Source: Rugalucina vietnamica (lineage: Eukaryota; Mollusca; Bivalvia; Lucinida; Lucinidae). Taken from it: a stretch of 64,000 nucleotides of DNA. Positions 61,801 through 64,000 of the stretch are shown piece by piece. How positions within the stretch are numbered: the first letter of the stretch is position 1; each line of letters opens with the position of its first letter. The stretch lies in the NCBI GenBank assembly GCA_964017185.1, contig OZ024878.1, forward strand, positions 3,038,151 to 3,102,150, written 5' to 3'. The notes beneath the pieces were generated by a model that had not been told where the DNA came from, did not search any database, and was given only the letters and a program-made list of their open reading frames with translations. A program made the translations under genes and the position numbers.

Positions 61801-63416
61801 TAAAACGTATATAATTCATGCAATACTAGCCCATTTAGCCCCTAAAGTCTGGTGACATGTGCTGTCTGATTGTGTAGATGCGGTGAAAATTTGAACATAA
61901 ATGGATCAAGCTAATGAGCAAAATTATCTAAAGGCTGGTGCAATGAAGGGCATTGTAACGGTGTAACACCTTAAAACTTGTGTTCGCTACATATTAAATT
62001 TTATGGATTCTAGTATACTAGGATACTAGTATAGTGGGATTTCTATGACCAAGCAGGTTTATCTCTGACCTTCCCATAGCAAATGCACTATATGTCAGAG
62101 TTAATGCAGTAAGGTCAAAGAAATTGTACAAAAACAGAGTCAAGGTCTACTACTATTTGAATGCAAGAAAACCAGTCTTCGGGGTTTCTGACCAAGTGAC
62201 TTAGTCCAACATAAACTGGTCTGTATAGCCTCAGAAAACGATTAGAAAGTTGAAATTTTGGATTTAAAGAGAAGAGAAAGTATACTATCCATTTGTCGAA
62301 AACAAAGGCGATGATCAGCTAGGCAGTTACTGCACAGCTGATCTGCACCTTTGTTTTCACATAGGCAAAAATCTGGTTTTCTTATGATGCGTCTCATTTA
62401 ACTTATTACATTAACCGATTGTCAACATATTTTGTCCAACCTTTGCAATAGAGCATCACAACATGATGTAATGAGACCATTCCTTAATTCAACTGTCATC
62501 CCAGCAAGTCACACTATAGCAGAGTCAAAGTCTACTTATATTTGATTTATTACATTAACCCATTGTCAACATGATGTAATGAGACCATTCCTTAATTCAA
62601 CTGTCATCCCAGCTAGTCACATGCAATGTAGAGACATACATCCTACATGCATCTTCTATGCACAGTGTCAAGAGAAAACAGGATTTTAGCAAATGCAAAA
62701 ACAAAGAAGCAGATCAGCTTTGAAGTAGCTGCACAGCCGATCAGCGACTTTGTTTTCCCTACACACATAGTATAATTCCTCTTTTCCTTAAATCTGAAAT
62801 TTCAAGCTTCTGGCTTTCTTTTGTGACTGCACAGGCAGGTTTGTGTCAGACCTGGTCGGAAACCCAGAATACTGGTTTTCTCATGATGCTACTTTTTATA
62901 GTGTCACAGTGGTCTCTAAACTAAAGTATACACATTTGTGCACTTGTTGAGCAAATGAAGTGCACACTACAGGTAAAGAAATGAGCCACTTCGTGGGAAA
63001 ACCAACAATGTGGTTTGGTCTGACACAAATGAGGCTGCACAGTCACAGAAGCAGGCCAGAAGCTTGAAATTTTGGATTTAAGAAGAAGAGGAAGTGCACT
63101 ATCGGTGTAGCGAAAACACAGGCGCTGATCAGCTTTGCGGTAACCGCGAAGCTGATCTGCGTCTTTCTTTTTGCATATGCAGATAGTTGGTTTTCTCACG
63201 AGGTGACTCAAAATTGTGCATCAAGTGCACAAAGGGTGTATATACTTTAGTTCACTGTATGTTACCTTATTCCATTGTCAATATGATGTACCCAACCATC
63301 TTCACCATAGAGTAACACAACTTGTGGAGTCCTGTATCCATCCCTAGTTACAATTGTCTTTCTGGCTAGTCTCTGACACTGTAAAGACCTACACACAGTC
63401 TGCCACAGTGTATCAC
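51064..63416 (-). CDS. TYW2: tRNA wybutosine-synthesizing protein 2 (partial, last four exons)
   Basis: Four in-phase exons on the minus strand (63416-63266, 53313-53204, 52753-52596, 51657-51064) encode about 337 residues of TYW2/TRMT12. This enzyme transfers the aminocarboxypropyl group of S-adenosylmethionine to the modified guanosine 37 of tRNA-Phe on the path to wybutosine, in the cytosol. Recognisable blocks are YGEDGWVHHIDNGIRYTYDV, KCMFSSGNITEKLRV, the AdoMet-binding VVVDLYAGIGYFSLPYLV, ACEWNPDAVEALRRNLELNG and ADRVNLGLIPSSEPGW. The N-terminal exon(s) lie beyond the window. The final exon has a long acidic, low-complexity insertion before its conserved end, giving an unusually large C-terminus. 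Confidence 0.93.
51811..52120. mobile_element. palindromic MITE, eroded copy in TYW2 intron
   Basis: From CATTACGAAAACATGTAATA to GGACATGTTCTCCTGACG. The central palindrome is largely lost. Confidence 0.65.
52329..52563. mobile_element. GAGCC MITE in TYW2 intron
   Basis: Complete copy ending 33 bases from the TYW2 exon at 52596. Ends GAGCCGCATCGTGAGAAAAC / CACGTCGCGGCTC, with perfect central palindrome (CAGCTTCGCAGTAACTGCG). Confidence 0.9.
52596..52753 (-). CDS. TYW2: TYW2 exon with AdoMet-binding motif
   Basis: 158 bases, phase 1 in and phase 0 out. Encodes GIGYFSLPYLVYTGVKHLHA then CEWNPDAVEALRRNLELNG and HAGDNRQ. With the end of the preceding exon it completes the VDLYAG-GIGY AdoMet loop. 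Confidence 0.95.
53204..53313 (-). CDS. TYW2: TYW2 exon before the AdoMet loop
   Basis: 110 bases, phase 2 in and phase 1 out. Encodes YTYDVTKCMFSSGNITEKLR and GEVVVDLYAG. Acceptor TCCTACAG, donor GCAG/GTACGA. Confidence 0.95.
53781..54514. mobile_element. 735-base palindrome nested in the foldback element
   Basis: Arms of about 350 bases run from AATATTTACA...CTAAAACCTCC to the inverse GGAGGTTTTAG...TGTAAATATT. Shared words include CCAATCTGATTGG/CCAATCAGATTGG, GTCGACG and GGAGCTATGAACCGCAG near the centre (about 54150). Arms differ by a few percent. Confidence 0.88.
55565..55862 (+). repeat. tRNA-derived SINE, Asp-like head
   Basis: GCGGTAGAGCGTCGGACTG, loop CTGTCAC (anticodon GTC, Asp) and GGGTTCGATCCCC form a tRNA-like head with imperfect acceptor stem. 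The body (GACAAGTCAAGTTCTGCTTG, GGTGTGTCAGGTGC, CGCCCCACCTACTGATT) is that of the SINE at 19927. The 3' end is an (AAT)n run. It is not a functional tRNA gene. Confidence 0.85.
56400..57445. repeat. CTACGTCCT short-period repeat in alternating orientation
   Basis: About 10-base words (CCACGTCCTTA, CTACGTTCT) dominate 56410-56695 and 57185-57440. The reverse complement (GGACGTAGTAAGAACGTGG-like) dominates 56975-57175. Sequence between 56700 and 56970 is ordinary. Open frames here are repeat artefacts. Confidence 0.88.
57998..61738 (-). repeat. GCTCACCTGAGC-family long repeat, interrupted by a LINE
   Basis: Inverse copy of the repeat at 30998-33115: starts ACCAGAGGACCATTGGTCC and ends GCCTTCGGCTCAGGTGAGC. 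It has about four internal units. The LINE at about 58150-59780 lies between CAGGCTGCAACAG and TTTCCAAACCCAGTG, which are contiguous in the repeat. Confidence 0.9.
58150..59783 (+). pseudogene. LINE reverse transcriptase, 5'-truncated, one frameshift
   Basis: Two frames (58163-59059 and 59133-59705, the second open from about 59060) encode most of a non-LTR retrotransposon reverse transcriptase and its C-terminal part. Motifs are KKGDRSLARNYRPVSLT, LDFEKAFDTPPHELL (the usual Val is Pro), SGVPQGTVLGPLLFSLYIND, the catalytic FADD and YLGVTITNDLKWNTHI, then AAYKGLVRPVLEYGSSVWDP and an RAARFVTG-type end. A single frame slip near 59050-59060 breaks it. There is no endonuclease. Its tail ends CTATTCAGATTCAGA. 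It belongs to the Jockey/CR1-like group, as far as motifs allow. Confidence 0.9.
61739..62150. other. TYW2 intron, no feature recognised
   Basis: AT-rich, with a small CTAGTATACTAGGATACTAGTA imperfect palindrome near 62011-62035. Confidence 0.4.
62156..62396. mobile_element. GAGCC MITE, diverged copy
   Basis: Recognised by GAAAACCAGTCTTCGGGGTTT and the hairpin GATCAGCTAGGCAGTTACTG, ending GATGCGTCTC. Confidence 0.75.
62665..62892. mobile_element. GAGCC MITE, diverged copy
   Basis: Opposite orientation: AGATCAGCTTTGAAGTAGCTG hairpin followed by CACAGGCAGGTTTGTGTCAG and an eroded end. Confidence 0.7.
62983..63209. mobile_element. GAGCC MITE copy near TYW2 exon
   Basis: Ends GAGCCACTTCGTGGGAAAACC / CACGAGGTGACTC, flanked by AAAT and AAAA. 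It lies about 56 bases from the exon at 63266. Confidence 0.85.
63266..63416 (-). CDS. TYW2: TYW2 upstream exon
   Basis: 151 bases, acceptor TACTTTAG, donor ATAAG/GTAACA. Encodes DTLWQTVCRSLQCQRLARKT and DGYRTPQVVLLYGEDGWVHH. Its end joins in phase to the exon at 53313 across a 9.95 kb intron. Confidence 0.93.
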
Positions 63417-63439
63417 CTAAAGTAAATAACAAAGTTAGT

Positions 63440-63685
63440 CTACATTACAAAAACTTGCCCATGCAATACAGGTACATAGATTTTTTTCAGCGGTAAAAAT
63501 TGAAATTTTCCATAGAAAAATTTTTTTTAGCTCAAAACATAGATTATGGGTGCAGGTTAGAACTGCCTCGCCCAGGCGGTTCTAACGAGTGCCCACAATC
63601 TATGTTTTGGAGCAAAAATAAGAGAAATAGGTATACTCTTGCATACCCCAGTTTTACTATATACATGTAAAAGTGGGGTTTAAGA
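63440..63685. mobile_element. palindromic MITE copy at window end
   Basis: Begins CATTACAAAAACTTGCCCATG, has the palindrome GTTAGAACTGCCTCGCCC / AGGCGGTTCTAACG, and the tail CCCCAGTTTTACTATATAC. Confidence 0.8.
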
Positions 63686-63689
63686 AATC

Positions 63690-63905
63690 AAAGGCACTGA
63701 TCAGCATGAGAAATGCAAAAACAAACATGCAGATCAGCTGTGCATTAGCTCATCAGCACCTTTGTTATCACTGCAAGGATAGTACACCCCCTCATCCTCT
63801 TCAGTCCTAAATTTCAAGCTTCTAGCATTCTTCTCTGACTCTTGGATTAATATGTTTCGAGTCTGACTAACAGGCCGGTTTGTGTCAATCCTGGTCTGAT
63901 ACTCA
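63690..63905. mobile_element. GAGCC MITE, old copy
   Basis: Weak but colinear blocks: AAACATGCAGATCAGCTGTGC, AGCACCTTTGTTATCACTG, and CAGGCCGGTTTGTGTCAATCC. Confidence 0.55.
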
Positions 63906-64000
63906 GACCATTTCTTGAATTAAAGCTTAAATAATAGTTCCTGACAATACATTAAAAATATGTAATATCAAGCATATTTAAAGCATATTTACACTAGCTC

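Overview
This window reads as nuclear DNA of a marine invertebrate, most likely a bivalve mollusc. The evidence is AT-rich sequence, short exons with GT/AG splice sites spread through long repeat-filled introns, a metazoan wybutosine gene, a secreted chitobiase-type protein, and a dense crowd of small inverted-repeat elements, tRNA-derived SINEs and retroelements. The species cannot be named from sequence alone. Nothing looks bacterial or organellar.

Two host genes are supported. The first is a 14-exon gene on the plus strand (9981-45086). It encodes a predicted secreted protein of 1,119 residues with the domain order of bacterial-type chitobiase / GH20 beta-N-acetylhexosaminidase. All exon junctions keep phase and I found no frameshift. 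Several hallmark catalytic positions are altered (the Asp-Glu pair is Asp-Asp, the Pro-Gly-His motif is Leu-Gly-Gly, and the late Trp is absent), so it is probably a pseudoenzyme. The second gene, on the minus strand (51064-63416, N-terminal part outside the window), is the tRNA wybutosine enzyme TYW2/TRMT12. Its last four exons are visible, split by a 9.95 kb intron. The two genes converge tail to tail.

Layout. 1-1775: a SINE relic and a 1.4 kb block of degenerate short repeats in alternating orientation. 3-5 kb: fragments of interspersed repeats. 5039-7986: a complete, very young non-autonomous LTR retrotransposon whose only ORF has zinc knuckles at both ends of a coiled coil. 9.98-45.1 kb: the chitobiase-like gene. 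Its introns hold many GAGCC MITEs, a palindromic MITE family, a four-level nest of transposons (24.2-28.6 kb), a TTAA element, a duplicated pseudo-exon (29.6 kb), an antisense LINE fragment (35.1-37.8 kb) and a 1.2 kb tandem array that copies the end of exon 9 with its splice donor. 45.4-50.6 kb: a 1.2-1.5 kb unit in four tandem copies, which records an empty and a filled site for the GAGCC MITE. 51-63.4 kb: TYW2. Its large intron holds a 4.3 kb foldback element with a perfect 9-bp target duplication and a 3.7 kb nuclear-receptor-motif-rich repeat interrupted by a LINE. 62-64 kb: more MITE copies.

The two host genes have no evident functional link. The most unusual items are the apparently dead chitobiase, the LTR element with its atypical protein, the foldback element, and the splice-donor satellite.
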